Positions 21,459-32,250 of a stretch of DNA of 64,000 bases are shown here, piece by piece. The DNA comes from Brachypodium distachyon (lineage: Eukaryota > Streptophyta > Magnoliopsida > Poales > Poaceae), in NCBI RefSeq assembly GCF_000005505.3, contig NC_016131.3, forward strand, positions 58,141,355 through 58,205,354, written 5' to 3'. The notes under the pieces were generated by a model. The model did not search any database, was not told the origin of the DNA, and saw only the letters and a program-made list of their open reading frames with translations. The first letter of the stretch is position 1. Every line of letters starts with the position of its first letter. Position numbers and translations under genes: made by a program.

Positions 21459-21915
21459 TCTCCGGATAAGCTGTGGAATGCTGTTGCGGAAATAATTAGT
21501 CTTGAATTAAACTACAGATGGAGCACTTACTCCAAAACGGATGTGTTCCTGTTCAAAATTTTGGATTATGCATGGGTTTATAAGAATGTGGCGTACCTTT
21601 AGAATGAAGGCCCAGTAGGCTGATTTATTTAGGCTTGTTCAAGATTTTCTTCAGGCTTTGCAGTACTTAACCAACCTGTAGAAATTAGAAACATGAGCGT
21701 AACATCAATATTAGTAATTGCAAGCGCATGCCTTAAAATGCCGAAACTAACTACTATCTAGGACAACCTTTTCAAGAAATGATACTAAATGGAACAGGAT
21801 CACTTTCAAGAAAGAAAAAAAAAGAGAGGACATTCAGTAATTTTTCACCTCCGAATTGCGTTGCCAATACTAACCGACCTTGACGACTTGCTATTTACTT
21901 AATTTAAACAAGCCA

Positions 21916-22048
21916 ACTAAAGAACCAAGGGATATGGAACGTGAGGTCGACAAACTGGGACCAGCACCTGTACCAGTAGTCCAGTACCAGAGCTTCTCCA
22001 ATGAGTACAGCATCGTGATGAACACCACACTCTGCATCAAATCAATAC
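21916..22048 (+). pseudogene. Second decayed copy of the oxidase terminal exon
   Basis: It reads NQGIWNVRSTNWDQHLYQ and then a TAG stop, after which the SFSNEYS-type segment resumes in another register. Compared with the copy at 2605-2763 it lacks the internal partial duplication but has CAGTAGTCCAGTAC, an extra short repeat that breaks the frame. The oxidase-like 3' UTR follows. Confidence 0.7.
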
Positions 22049-22133
22049 TACGGAGTACTATAAGTATATAGCTGAAATGGAGATGATAATTATGATTTAC
22101 TGGAAATATATATCCTAACTAAAACTGAAGTAC

Positions 22134-22250
22134 TACTCTCTCCAACCCATATTACTTGTCTCAAATTTGCCCAAAGATGGATGTATCTATGTTCAAAAAG
22201 CGTCTAGATACATGTAATACTTCGACAAGTAATATGGGTCAGAGGGAGTA
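22134..22250. mobile_element. Stowaway-type MITE with TA target duplication
   Basis: The element at 22136-22248 (113 bp) starts CTCTCTCCAACCCATATTAC and ends with the near complement GTAATATGGGTCAGAGGGAG. TA flanks both sides. The partner unit at about 2855 reads GTACTACTATTC with no insert, so the insertion came after the segmental duplication. Confidence 0.9.
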
Positions 22251-22807
22251 CTATTTTTTGACAATGTCAGTATTTTTCATCTCCTTGTTTTGGCCTGTAG
22301 ACAAGACCTCAAGCCCTGTGATTGCTGCTCCGTGCTCTTGCTTTAGAAATGAAATCTGATGTGCTGTGTCACCATGAGTCCGTGACTTCTCATTCCAGTT
22401 CAAGCCTTGTTTCTGAAAGACAGTTGGGATATCTTGAGCTGCAAGTTTCAAGTGGCCTAATCAAGCACTCATGACCATTAACTCCATTAAGCAAGCCACA
22501 GTGCAGACCCTTCATCAGACATAAAGGTTCCAAGTTCAAGAAGCAGAAAAGGTAAGCCACAAGATCAAATCCTTACAATGACCAATAAAGAAACAAAAAC
22601 TTAGTTTGCAGATTCACATAGCTTATCCATGCCAGCTCTCAGTCATATGCTTGTCAAAGATTTTGTTCTTAGGTTTGCAGTACTTGATTAATCATGCTTA
22701 TACAAACATGAATGTAACTTCAATAGCTCTAATCCAAGTGTATCGCTTAAAAGGCTGACACTACTATCCAGGATAACCTTTTTAAAAAATGGAAGCTGAG
22801 CTAGACA

Positions 22808-23029
22808 GGGGTGCGTTCTTTTCGGCTTATAGACCCGGCTTCTTTGAGAAGCTGCCCTCACCCATCTTTCTGGAGAAGCCGCATCCAAAATTTGATTAGA
22901 CTTTCAAAATAGTTTGGCCTAATCTATTTTGAAAATCTAGCTAAATTTAGGATGTGGCTTCTCCAGGAAGCTGGGGGTGGGCAGCTTCTGAGAGAAGCCG
23001 CTTCAGGAAGCCGAAAAGAACTGGACCAG
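22808..23029. mobile_element. 222-bp MITE with long inverted repeats, copy 1
   Basis: The left arm starts GGTGCGTTCTTTTCGGCTT and the right arm ends AAGCCGAAAAGAACTGGACC, with more pairing inward (AGAAGCCGC on both arms). The partner unit near 3385 has the uninterrupted GATAGACAGGATAACATTT, so about AGG or CAGG was duplicated. The same family occurs at 37384-37603. Confidence 0.85.
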
Positions 23030-23570
23030 GATAACATTTCTGGAAAAAAGAAGAAAAAGAGAGTAGATTCAATATATCTTCACCTCAAATTACCTTGACA
23101 GGCATGAAAGGAATATCAGCTCACATAAGTGAAATTTAAATCAGAAACACATGTCCCAAGATCACAAAAAATTCCAAAGAAGATACTATTACAATGGCTT
23201 GGTAATGGCAGATTTGAAATAGAACACCTGACAAGATACAGTGCACAGGTTCCCTAAGATACTAACAAAACAGATTCAAGTTAATGGATATACACACTGT
23301 ATGCTCATTGGCTATAGCAATCTAACAAGTAGCAAAACCTGACAAGATACAGTGCACAGAGTTTAGGAACATGCTGTAGTTTGACCACCACACATAAATC
23401 AAGTAGTACCTGGTAATTTTGCAGGTTTACAAAGTTGGGGTTTGGTCCACAATATTGTTTGCTCCAGATTGACCATAAAGGAGCATGGCAATAAATTAAT
23501 AGATTTCAAGTTATACACAGCCATTTCCAAGGCACAACAAATTAAGTAAAACCAAATTAGGTAGGAGTGA

Positions 23571-23704
23571 CTCAGAGAATATGAAATGCGCTGTTAAGTG
23601 TAAACTTCCCGCAGTAATTTTCACAAGCATAGATAAGACTCAGAGAATATGAAATGCGCTGTAAAGTGTAAACTTCCTCCAGTTATTTTCACAAGCATAG
23701 GTAA
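23571..23704. repeat. 67-bp tandem duplication in spacer
   Basis: GACTCAGAGAATATGAAATG through TTTTCACAAGCATAG occurs twice head to tail (about 23571-23637 and 23638-23704) with a few differences. The partner unit near 3869-3935 has a single copy. Confidence 0.8.
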
Positions 23705-24233
23705 TTTTAGTCAAAATGAAGATTTAATTCACAATTTTTCATTCCATAATCCAAACTGACATTTTGAGCTTCAGAGTGAGGAGGGTCATGCTGGGGATAC
23801 CATCTTACATAGAAGCCCTCGTCGAACTACACCAACACAAGCAAGCTACCAAATCAACCTCTTAAACAGAGTTCCATAAACGAAGACTAAGATCAGCAGT
23901 AATCTTACATATCCAAATACGCACTTGTGTCGTATCTAACATCACTACCAGCACCTCTTCTTCATTCAGAAACTTCAGATCTGGCAACTAGACGTAGCCA
24001 AACACTTGAAGCACCAACTCATTGCCCCTGGCTTTTAGAAGCTGCTTCCATTGCTGAAAGAATTTAGAAAATATAATCAGCTAGTTTGATTATTCCCAAT
24101 CACAACGACCCAAGTCAATCTAACCCAAGCGGCACTAGGTAAATCCAGAAATGCACAAAACCATTAATAGAAGATGAACTTGTAATCCAGAGGAACACCT
24201 CTTTCTTGAGAACATATATCATCATCTATATGG

Positions 24234-25416
24234 TCACATTGCCAAGTGCCATATTTGTTTTAATGTTGTTAAGTTCCATAGGTAAATCGCGATTCGCAAC
24301 AGAGGATTGTACATGGTTACATGCACGGAAGTGTTACCTGGAATGCAGAAGCTCGCATAGGGAAAGACTTTCCTTAATCCGCCGAGCTGCTCTAGCACCT
24401 TCTTGGCTAGCCCTGACTTGAGTTGGACCATGTAGACACCAACATGTGTGCCCAAAAAAATTACTTGGGTGCCATCAATGAAGCCAGGCACATGTGTAAT
24501 CAACTGCCTACTAGATAATGTTGGGACCGAGAGAGCACCATCAGGGAGCAGAGTCACGAGATCGATTACCCTGTGTTTTGCCCATCCCACGGCTCCAGCA
24601 GAACCAGTCTCCCTCGACCACAGGGTTAAGGTTGTGTCATTCACACTAGCGAATCCCAACTCACCGTCTTCCACTGTAACGAGTGTCCCAGTGTGCACGG
24701 TCGGCTTCTCAAACACTGACAAATCAAGTGTGGCTAGTTCGTACTTGAGGATGTGATCAATGCTGGTGAAGTAGAGGGCATCACCCACAAGAACACTAGG
24801 CATAGTCTGGACAAAGGCGAGATGGTCAACAGAGGTGACCTGGCTCCACAAGCCAGTATCCGATGAGTAGAAGGAGGCGTATGTGACTTTGGTCACCCAT
24901 TCAGAAGACAGGACAGCCACACGGAACGACCCTCCTTGTCCTTGGCAACCTTGGTGGTCACAGCCTTCCACGGCGCAGAGCACGGCCACGCCGAAGCCTG
25001 CAGCGAGGATCGTGGTCCGGCCAGGGCACGCGGCTCTCGTTGCCCAACATAGGGTCCCAGACGACTAGTTGAAAACCCTCAATGTTCAGGCTGGATTCGA
25101 GGAAGAGGGCGCGGCCGTGGCGGCAGTCCATCGCAGTCCAGCTGGGAATGTCGGTCACGGCAGGGCGAAAGGCAGAGGTGGGGACGAATCGGGAGTGACA
25201 ATAGCTCTCTCCTAGAGTGTTATGGAGGAGTCCCAGGACGGGAGGTGTCCCGTGGAACTCGAGGTAGCGGCGGCGGAAGCCGGCGTCGGCGAGGATGCCG
25301 CGCCACGGCTTGCAGACGGAGGATGCGCGGACGAGGTGCTCTGGCTCATCCGGCGGAAGGCGGAAGAAGAACTCCTCCATGAGCTCGTCCAGCAGCACCG
25401 GCGGCGGCGGCGGCAT
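24234..25416 (-). pseudogene. F-box protein gene, copy E (frameshifted)
   Basis: The ATG at 25414-25416 starts MPPPPPVLLDELMEEFFFRL, with a good F-box and VCKPW. The N-terminal frame continues through MDCRHGRALF and VVWDPMLGNESRVPWPDHD, then derails near 25010. There the sequence is 2 bases shorter than copy B (11380-11420). The C-terminal part (GCDHQGCQGQGGSF to VYMVQLKSGLAKKVLEQL) continues in another frame. Its donor, CCAG|GTAACA, is intact, and the downstream candidate exon near 24030 reads AMEAASKSQGQ before TGA. It could make only a truncated F-box peptide of about 150 residues. It pairs with copy A in the C-terminal region. Confidence 0.85.
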
Positions 25417-25516
25417 GGCGCGGCGGCGGAGACGAGGGTTTTGGGCGGGTTGGAGATTAGGGAAGAGCGCGAGCACGGAGCAGAGTAGGTGGGTTCCTGT
25501 GCTGGATGCTAGTATG

Positions 25517-25567
25517 CTACAGGGAGAATTCTTCGACGAGTCCGGCCATCATCGCCGGCGGCAGCAT
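25517..25567 (-). promoter_or_regulatory. Upstream ORF in the leader of F-box copy E
   Basis: The ATG at 25565-25567 and stop at 25517-25519 give MLPPAMMAGLVEEFSL, 16 codons like copies A and C. The downstream main ATG is about 100 bases away. Confidence 0.6.
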
Positions 25568-25569
25568 GT

Positions 25570-27730
25570 GCGACGGCGGCGGGGAGCGAGGGTTTGGGAG
25601 GAAGCCCAGAGGCCTGGTGGGTAGGGTATGCGGGTAGAACTATAGGTGGCCATCGGGCCTGGGCCTCCCAGAGGCCTGGTGGGTCAAGCGCACCTCATAC
25701 TTAATCGGGCCAAGCCAGCCTGTCATGTGCCGCGCCTGGACCTCTGCCCTGAGCCCGCAGGCTGGGTACGTAACTTTTTAGGTTTTCTACATTTGTTTCA
25801 TTATCTCTCAAATTCTGGCTCAACCCAACACTAATATTCTTTTGCCGATCTCTCACCTCCTTTTTGCCCAGCCCATCTATATTTTTCTATTTTTATACAA
25901 ATCTGGCCCATCTGCTGAATTAAGCGGGTTGCACTGAGCCGTGCTGGGCCTCGATGCAGCCATTTGGGGCCGGCCCGACCCCTTTATAAGCGGGACGAGG
26001 CTAAGCCCAACCGGTGCCGGGCTGGCCTGACCCGATGGCCAGCTGTAGGTATGACCCCAAAGGGTGAGAGTACCATCCTTTGGCCGCACTATGCCAGGCT
26101 TATTTCATTTGCTATGATCGAGTATTTGACCAAAGATTATTTGATTATGCCATCCAAACCATGAACATAAGCATAGTATGATGCAGTGAGCACCATGTTT
26201 CGATTCCACATAGAATGAAGTCACTAAAACACATTTTATGGAAACCACCCCACGTGATTAGTGGTCTAGGTTTTTTTTCTTCATAAAATGCACTTAAGTG
26301 ATTAGATGTCCCACCTTTCATCTAACTCATTTATATAGGATCTAATAGATAGGATGAGAAGTTTTCATAAAACAGATCTTTTCACCTAATACATCCCCCT
26401 AAATGTATTGAAAAGACTATGACGCTTTACCACAAAAAGAAAAGAAAAGACTATGACACCAATGCTACACGTGATGTTTGAAATTTTCGAATCCAAACTA
26501 GGTCTATAGCTTGAGAAACAGGAAAAAGAAGTTGACTTAAAGTCTAGTACCTCGCCGGTCTGCAGTTTAAAACCAATATAACATCTTGAATGCAAGATTT
26601 TAAGGAATCAATCCATGTAAATCCCAAATTGTTATTGTGTAAAAATCAGACGTCTTTTGCGATAGAATAATAATCAAACATTTTTCTTGCTATGGAATAA
26701 TAATCAAACATTTTTTTGGCAATGTAAACATTTTTCATTCTATCGAAATATATTTCGGTGTATTGGAAATATTATTTTTTCTGTCCGACGGAATATATTT
26801 GAGTCCAATTTGAATACAACAAGATACATTTTCTTCATCCAATGAAATTGATTCTGTCCTATTTTTTTCAGTACAATTTGAATACAACAAGATACAACAA
26901 GAACCTAAGTTCTATGCATTGTACTATTTTTTTCAGTTTTTTTCTATTGCTGTTTGTCCGCGAGAATGCAGTTACCTGTCCATGAACTTGAGTCTGCTAG
27001 TGTTGTGGTGTTTTATTTTTAAGTTGGGTCATTTAACGAAGTAGACAACTAGTCATCTTGGTCAACTTCTATGTTCTTTTCTTCTTAATTATTCATCATC
27101 ATCTGTGCTTCAGATTTAAATTTAAGTTATTTGATCTGTTGATCATTCCATGCTTGGCAATACTGGCATCTTCATTCAGATGCTGTCCTCGGTGGAGAAC
27201 CTCCAGACGGTACTGTCTGTTTGAATCAAAAAGGTTAGGCTGGTGGCTTAACTTCTGGAGAAACGGCTTTAGCTTCTCTACCCTAGAAACTGTGGTGGAG
27301 AGAAGCTACCAAAAAACTGTGTCTGGTTTTAGCAGGTTTACAAGATTGGGTTTTGGTGTACATATTGGCTCCAGATTGACCATAAAGGAGTATGATAACG
27401 AATCATCAAGTTCCAAGTCACATGTAAAGCACAACAAAATTGAAACACCATTACAAAACCAAATTAGCCTGGAGTGACACAGTGCATACGACATTACGCC
27501 ATTAAGAAGTGTTATTTTCATGCACTCAACTTAATGAGCATAATTTTAGTCAAAAGGAAGCATTGTTTGCCAACTTTTCAATGCAAGACAACATTTCGAG
27601 CTACATAGTGAGGAGGGTTATATAAGCAGCGGTTACTACCTTACATACTGCAAGCCCTAGTAGAACTAGACACCAACAAGCAAGCTACCAAATAAACAAC
27701 TTCTTAAACAAAGTTCCATAAGCCAAGACT
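25570..27730. other. Spacer between F-box copies E and F; no gene seen
   Basis: 25660-26060 is GC-rich with many GGGCC/GGCCC words (GGGCCTGGGCC, GCCGGCCCG), suggestive of a MITE body. The rest is AT-rich. Part of it (about 26930-27190) is the inverted counterpart of array spacer sequence and gives the empty site for the MULE at 13.4-15.5 kb. From about 27310 the usual F-box 3' spacer starts. Confidence 0.45.
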
Positions 27731-27740
27731 TAGACCAGCA

Positions 27741-27920
27741 CTAATCTCCCAAATCCAAAGCCACGGTTGTGTTATATATATCTAACAGCAGTACTAGCAC
27801 CTCTCCCTTGATCCAGAAGCTATTGCTCCAGCAACTAGAGCTTGGCATAGACTTGAAACACCAACTCATTGGCCCTGGCCTGAAGAAGCTACTTAGATTC
27901 CTGCAAGAATATATAAATAA
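27741..27920 (-). other. Candidate second exon or 3' UTR region of F-box copy F
   Basis: Read on the minus strand, an acceptor-like CTTGCAG precedes sequence similar to the proposed second exon of copy C. In the expected phase it stops after two codons (ATC TAA). The 69-codon ORF here has no domain and is in a frame not used by the other copies. Confidence 0.35.
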
Positions 27921-28117
27921 AATCAGCTGATTGATGGACTGCCTCAACATGCATTTTTCTTACTCACCAACAAGCCACACGTACTAACCAAAACATCAGT
28001 AGGTAAGTCCAGAAATGCAAAAAACCATCAAGAGAAGACGAACTTGTAATCTAAAAGAACACCTCTCTTTCTTGAGAACATATATCATCATCCATATGGT
28101 CTCCTTGCCAAGTGCCA

Positions 28118-29238
28118 TTAATTTTTTAATGTTGGCAAGTGCCAGATAGATCGTAACAAAAGATTGCACATGGTTACGTGCACACAAGTAATACCTGGAA
28201 TGCAGAAGCTCACATAGGAAAAGAATTTCCTAAATTCACCGAGCTGCTCTAGCACCTTCCTGGCTCGCCCTGACTTAAGTTCGACCATGTAGACACCAAC
28301 ATGTGTGCCCATGAAAATTACTTGGGTGCCATCCATGAAGCCATGCGCACTTATGATGTACGGCACACTAGGTGTCAAGAGTGCAGAATGAGGTAGCAGC
28401 TTTATGAGATGAATTACCCTGTGTTGTGCCCATCCCAGGGCTCCATCAGGGGCTGTTCTCCCTTGACGGCAAATCCCAACCCACCGTCTTCCGTCGTAAT
28501 GAGTTCCCCTTCACGGCACCTGACCGGCTTCTCAAACAGTGACAAGTCAAGTGTGGCTAGTTGGTACTTGACAATGTGATATCCAATGCTGTTGAAGTAG
28601 AGCCCATCATCCACGATGACGCTCGTCATTTTCCTATTCCGGTCGCCCAAACCCCAGGTAGGGAGGTTGCCGACAGAGGTTCGCTGGCTCCACGCGCCGG
28701 TCTCCGATGAGTATAAGCAGGCAGATGTGACTTTGTTAACCTGTGCGGTAGACACGACGGCCACGCGGAACGGCCCTCCTTGTCCTTGGCAGCCATGGTG
28801 GTCGCAGCCTTCCGCGGCGCAGAGCACCGCCGCCGCGAAGCTAGTGAGTTCCATGTTGTCCGGCAAGGGCACGCGGCGCTCGCCGCCCGTAATCGGATCC
28901 CAGACGACGAATTCAGAACCGTGGCGGAAGAGGACGCGGCCGTGGCGGCAGTCCACCGCAAGCCAGCCGCGAAGGTCAGGCTTGGCAGGCCGAAAGGAGG
29001 AGGTCGGGACGAATCGGCAGTCTCCTCGGATGTTCTGGAAGAGTCCCAGGACGGGAGGCGTCCAGTGGAGCTTGAGGTGGCGGCGGCGGAAGCCGGCGTC
29101 AGCGAGGATGCCGCGCCACGGCTTGCAGACGGAGGAGGCGCGGACGAGGTGCTCTGGCTCGTCCGGCGGAAGGCGGAGGAATACGTCCTCGAGGAGCTCC
29201 TTCAGCACCTCCGCCGCCGCCGCCGCCGGCGGCGGCAT
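28118..29238 (-). pseudogene. F-box protein gene, copy F (internal deletion, frameshifted)
   Basis: The ATG at 29236-29238 starts MPPPAAAAAEVLKELLEDVF, with an alanine run before a good F-box. The frame is open through VDCRHGRVLF, VVWDPITGGERRVPLP, GCDHHGCQGQGGPF and ACLYSSETGAW to GGLGFAVKG, then ends after GHNTG at 28414. Compared with copy C near 17150, about 29 bases are missing around 28468 and one extra G is present near 28450. The LTLWSRE segment is lost and the frame shifted. The remaining C-terminal part (VPYIISAHGFMDGTQVIF, VYMVELKSGRARKVLEQL) is at 28118-28378. A 274-residue truncated product is possible. Confidence 0.85.
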
Positions 29239-29340
29239 GGCGCGGCGGCGGAGACGAGGGTTTGGGGATCAGGAAACAGCGCGAGCGCGGAGCAGATTAG
29301 GAGGGTGTGGGTTCCTGTGCTTGGTTGCTGAGCGCGGGTG

Positions 29341-29373
29341 CTACGGGGAGACCTCTTCGCCGAGTTCGCCCAT
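29341..29373 (-). promoter_or_regulatory. Shortened upstream ORF in the leader of F-box copy F
   Basis: The first ATG of the 16-codon upstream ORF is lost, but an in-frame ATG at 29371-29373 gives MGELAEEVSP with the stop at the same relative position. It is the 3' part of the same conserved element. Confidence 0.5.
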
Positions 29374-29449
29374 CAGCGCCACCGGCGGCGGCGGCAGTTT
29401 TGGGCGGAGAGCACGTGTAGCGCGGAGCGGTTTTGGGTACATGGGACAA

Positions 29450-29625
29450 AAAGGTGAGAAAAAAAAACGAAAAGTTGAAAAGCAACTTTTGGAAAACGAA
29501 AAGTCTCGAAAACCAAAAGATGGAAAAAAGAAAATTTAGAACAATAAAAAGTTGGAAAACTAAAAGTTTAGAAAAGTAGAAGCGAAGACAATGTAAAAGA
29601 ACAAAAAGGTGAAAAAAAAACTCTG
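29450..29625. repeat. Purine-rich GAAAA/AAAAGT tract
   Basis: About 175 bases are almost all A and G on the plus strand, with repeated AAAAGTT, GAAAAC and AAAAAG words in an irregular array. It lies just upstream of F-box copy F, beyond its leader. No coding sense is apparent. Confidence 0.7.
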
Positions 29626-30129
29626 TTGAACCAGTCCCAAAAATGGGCTGTCGGAATCTACACCAAATACTCATCCCAATACTATCACCCAAAGGATAGA
29701 GAGGAGGAGCATGGAGGCGGTAGAGAATCGCCTGTCCACATCCGTGATTATCGGATCGGGAATTCTATCCAATGTCCAGTTAAGTCGTCGGCGGTGATAT
29801 ATCATGAGAAATCAAAGATGAACAACCGACGGCTAGGGGCGGCGGCGGGAGTGGAAGCTGGCGCAGGACTGGAGGACCGACAGAGGGAGGCGGCTAGAGT
29901 TAGTGTTCTGGAATCTTGAGGACCGGGGGTCATGACTAAAAATTTGGTGTCAGTGGAGATGATTGTCATGCTATGTATTTTTTGTGATGGGTACTCTTCG
30001 TGCCATAGATGTACTCTTCATGGAATTGGAACATTATGTTTCCTTTCGTTGGAATTTTTCCATGTGACATAATTTTTTCATTGAGCTATAAGAGACATTG
30101 TTTCCTGCCATGTACAAAAAAACTCTATG
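29626..30129. other. Spacer; no gene supported
   Basis: There is an open frame at 29626-29919, but it has no recognisable motif. The sequence CGGATCGGGAATTCTATCC and its surroundings give no clue to identity. It reads as intergenic DNA. Confidence 0.4.
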
Positions 30130-30340
30130 ATGCAGATTCACGCATTTCAAGCACTTTCCAGCAGACCCGCTTGACTCGCGTTCGACAATGTAAAAACTAA
30201 CATATGTGCCCACGAAAATTTCATGGATGCCCTCTACAAGGCCGTGGACAAGTGCAATGAGTCATCCACCGCTACACCATGGGCTAGTTTCTAGGCCATG
30301 CATGGTCAACTGGCAACGTGAAAGCAATCATGGTCATCCA
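30130..30340 (-). pseudogene. C-terminal scrap of an array-type F-box gene
   Basis: On the minus strand the segment parallels the HVGVYMVELKSGRARKVLEQL region of the array copies, with heavy decay (a FVGTYVSFYIVERES-like reading). The words TCAAGCACTTTCC, CTTGACTCGCGTTCGAC, CATATGTGCCCACGAAAAT and CATGGATGCC line up with copy F near 28250-28340. It shows the array once extended further or was copied outward. Confidence 0.55.
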
Positions 30341-30544
30341 CCTGCAGGCAATGTATATGCTAGTGGCCATCGAACTGCTGGGATTGACCCACATTGCCAT
30401 TTGTTTGACATTTGAGAAATATAAATGGATGGAATAATTCTTTCCTGGCTAGCTGTCAATCTACCCACGCAGCACACACGATTCCAAGAATCAGAACTGA
30501 GCGCACGCTCCGGGACCGAGTCTTCAAAATACATACACTCGGAT

Positions 30545-30875
30545 CTAGTCCTCAAAGTGCATGACACACACAGATCGTGTCCTCAAAATGCATGACACAC
30601 ACAGAGCGAGTTCCCAAAGTGCATGACAACTACACACAGATCGAGTCCTCAAAATGCATGACACAAACAGATCGAGTCCTCAAAGTGCATCACACACACA
30701 AACGGAGTCCTCAAAAGTGCATATATATAACACACACACAGATCGAGTCTTCAAAACTGCATATAACACACACAGCGCACGCACACGGAGTCCTCAAAAG
30801 TGCATATCACACACACACACACATAGAGATCGAGTCCTCAAAATGGATCTACTCTTCAAAGTGCATGACACACAT
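30545..30875. repeat. Minisatellite array 1
   Basis: About ten copies of a 30- to 35-base unit containing CACACAGATCGAGTCCTCAA and AGTGCATGACA, with variable CA runs between. The ORFs across it are artefacts of the repeat. Confidence 0.85.
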
Positions 30876-30894
30876 ACCTGGCTTGAAGAATTAT

Positions 30895-31775
30895 AGGAAA
30901 ACTCAATTGACAAAGCTAATTCTGATTTTCCTCAGATTTGGATCTGGCTTGAAGAATGTTGCGTACTGCGAGCGCAGTACTTGAGACTGAGAAGAACCCT
31001 GCAAAGCAAAACTATTGAGAAATTTCCATTTTCTTCTCTTGCTGAAGTCTCCATGCTAAGAGGTGGCCTCAGTTATCTTATATAGTTACTCATGCATTGG
31101 TGAATGGTTTAAATACTCGTGATCTCCATTTAACTTGCAGAAGATAGACTACTCGTTAAGAGTCTGCTTCAAAGCCTTAGCCATCTCGAAGCATTTGATT
31201 GAGCCTGACCTTTATCAAATTATCAGGCTGTATCCTCCTAGCTTCTATATCAGTTGTCTGCTATTTTGAAGTATAATTATTAAGAAGCATATTTGCAACA
31301 TAATGTTTCAGTGCCTCGGTTCTTCTGGGCATGTGTCTCTGGATTTTAGGCGTAGATGTTAGTTAACTTAAAATTTGGGTGGTACCCTAAAGTACATAAA
31401 TCATTTGGTGTACGCATGAGCCATGGTAGATAAATTGTGATGTCCATATAAAATGTCAGGTGATGATGCTGGTATATTTTGGCGGTTCTTCCTTTGTTGA
31501 TTTTCTTAATTCAGTTACAGAAATGTCGTCATATGTTCCAACTTCAAATTGGCGTCAAAGACTAGAGAAGCAACCCTATACTGTACAAAGGCTATTTCAT
31601 TATGCAAATCATTTATACATACACTGAAAAAGGCCAAGGATGCTCCGATGGCTCGTAAAGGTGATAATGTATCTTATCCAGATCGCTTAGGAAAATCTGA
31701 TCTAGACGAGGAGATATTGTTTTATACTAGCGCAATATTGCATGTACTAGAGAAGGTAAACATATTAGATCATGC
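30895..31775 (+). pseudogene. Fragment of an unidentified multi-exon gene, copy 1
   Basis: Three exon-like pieces bounded by splice-like signals can be read. After TTTTCCTCAG comes IWIWLEECCVLRAQYLRLRR, then TIEKFPFSSLAEVSMLRGG. After TTGCAG comes KIDYSLRVCFKALAISKHLI, then EPDLYQIIR. The third has SKTREATLYCTKAISLCKSF, then DLDEEILFYTSAILHVLEK before GTAAAC. The segment is duplicated at 32588-33545. I do not recognise the parent protein. The codon-like conservation and exon borders suggest an internal fragment of a real gene, without start or stop. Confidence 0.5.
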
Positions 31776-31804
31776 TGCGTTACCTACTTTCTTTCCATCA
31801 TGTA

Positions 31805-32250
31805 CATCGAAGTGCATGACAGACACACACAATCGAGTCCTTTAAGTGCATCAGACACACACAGATCGAGTCCTCAAAGTGCATGACACACACAGAGATC
31901 GAGTACTCGAAGTGCATGACACACACACACAGTCCTCGAAGTGCATGACACACAGAGAGATCTAGTTCTCAAAGTGCATGGCACACACACCGTCTGAGTC
32001 CACAAAGTGCATTGAGACACACACATAGATCGAGTCCACAAATTGCATGACACACACGGACCGAGTTTAAAAAAAATGCATGACACAGACACAGACCGAG
32101 TCCCCAAAGTGCATGACACACACAAATCAAGTCCTCAGAGTGCATAACACACACCAATGGAGTCCTCAAAAGTGCATGACACACACACATATCAAGTACT
32201 CAAAGTGCATGACACACAGACAGAGTTCTCAAAGTGCATGGCACACCCGT
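31805..32250. repeat. Minisatellite array 2
   Basis: About fourteen copies of the same unit as the array at 30545-30875 (GATCGAGTCCTCAAAGTGCA plus a CA run), more degenerate. The two arrays bracket copy 1 of the duplicated gene fragment. Confidence 0.85.

Larger units (their letters stand above)
21404..25625. repeat. Segmental duplication unit I, copy 2 (partner 2100-5880)
   Basis: It follows the order of the partner: F-box tail, oxidase exon scrap, 3' flank, spacer, F-box copy E. It is longer because of a Stowaway MITE at 22136-22248, a 222-bp inverted-repeat MITE at about 22808-23029 and a 67-bp tandem duplication near 23571-23704. Confidence 0.75.

Noticed and set aside
30545..32250. CRISPR-like or protein-coding reading of the CA/GATCGAG arrays
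   Set aside because: Unit lengths vary, there are no unique spacers, and the context is a plant genome. It is a minisatellite.
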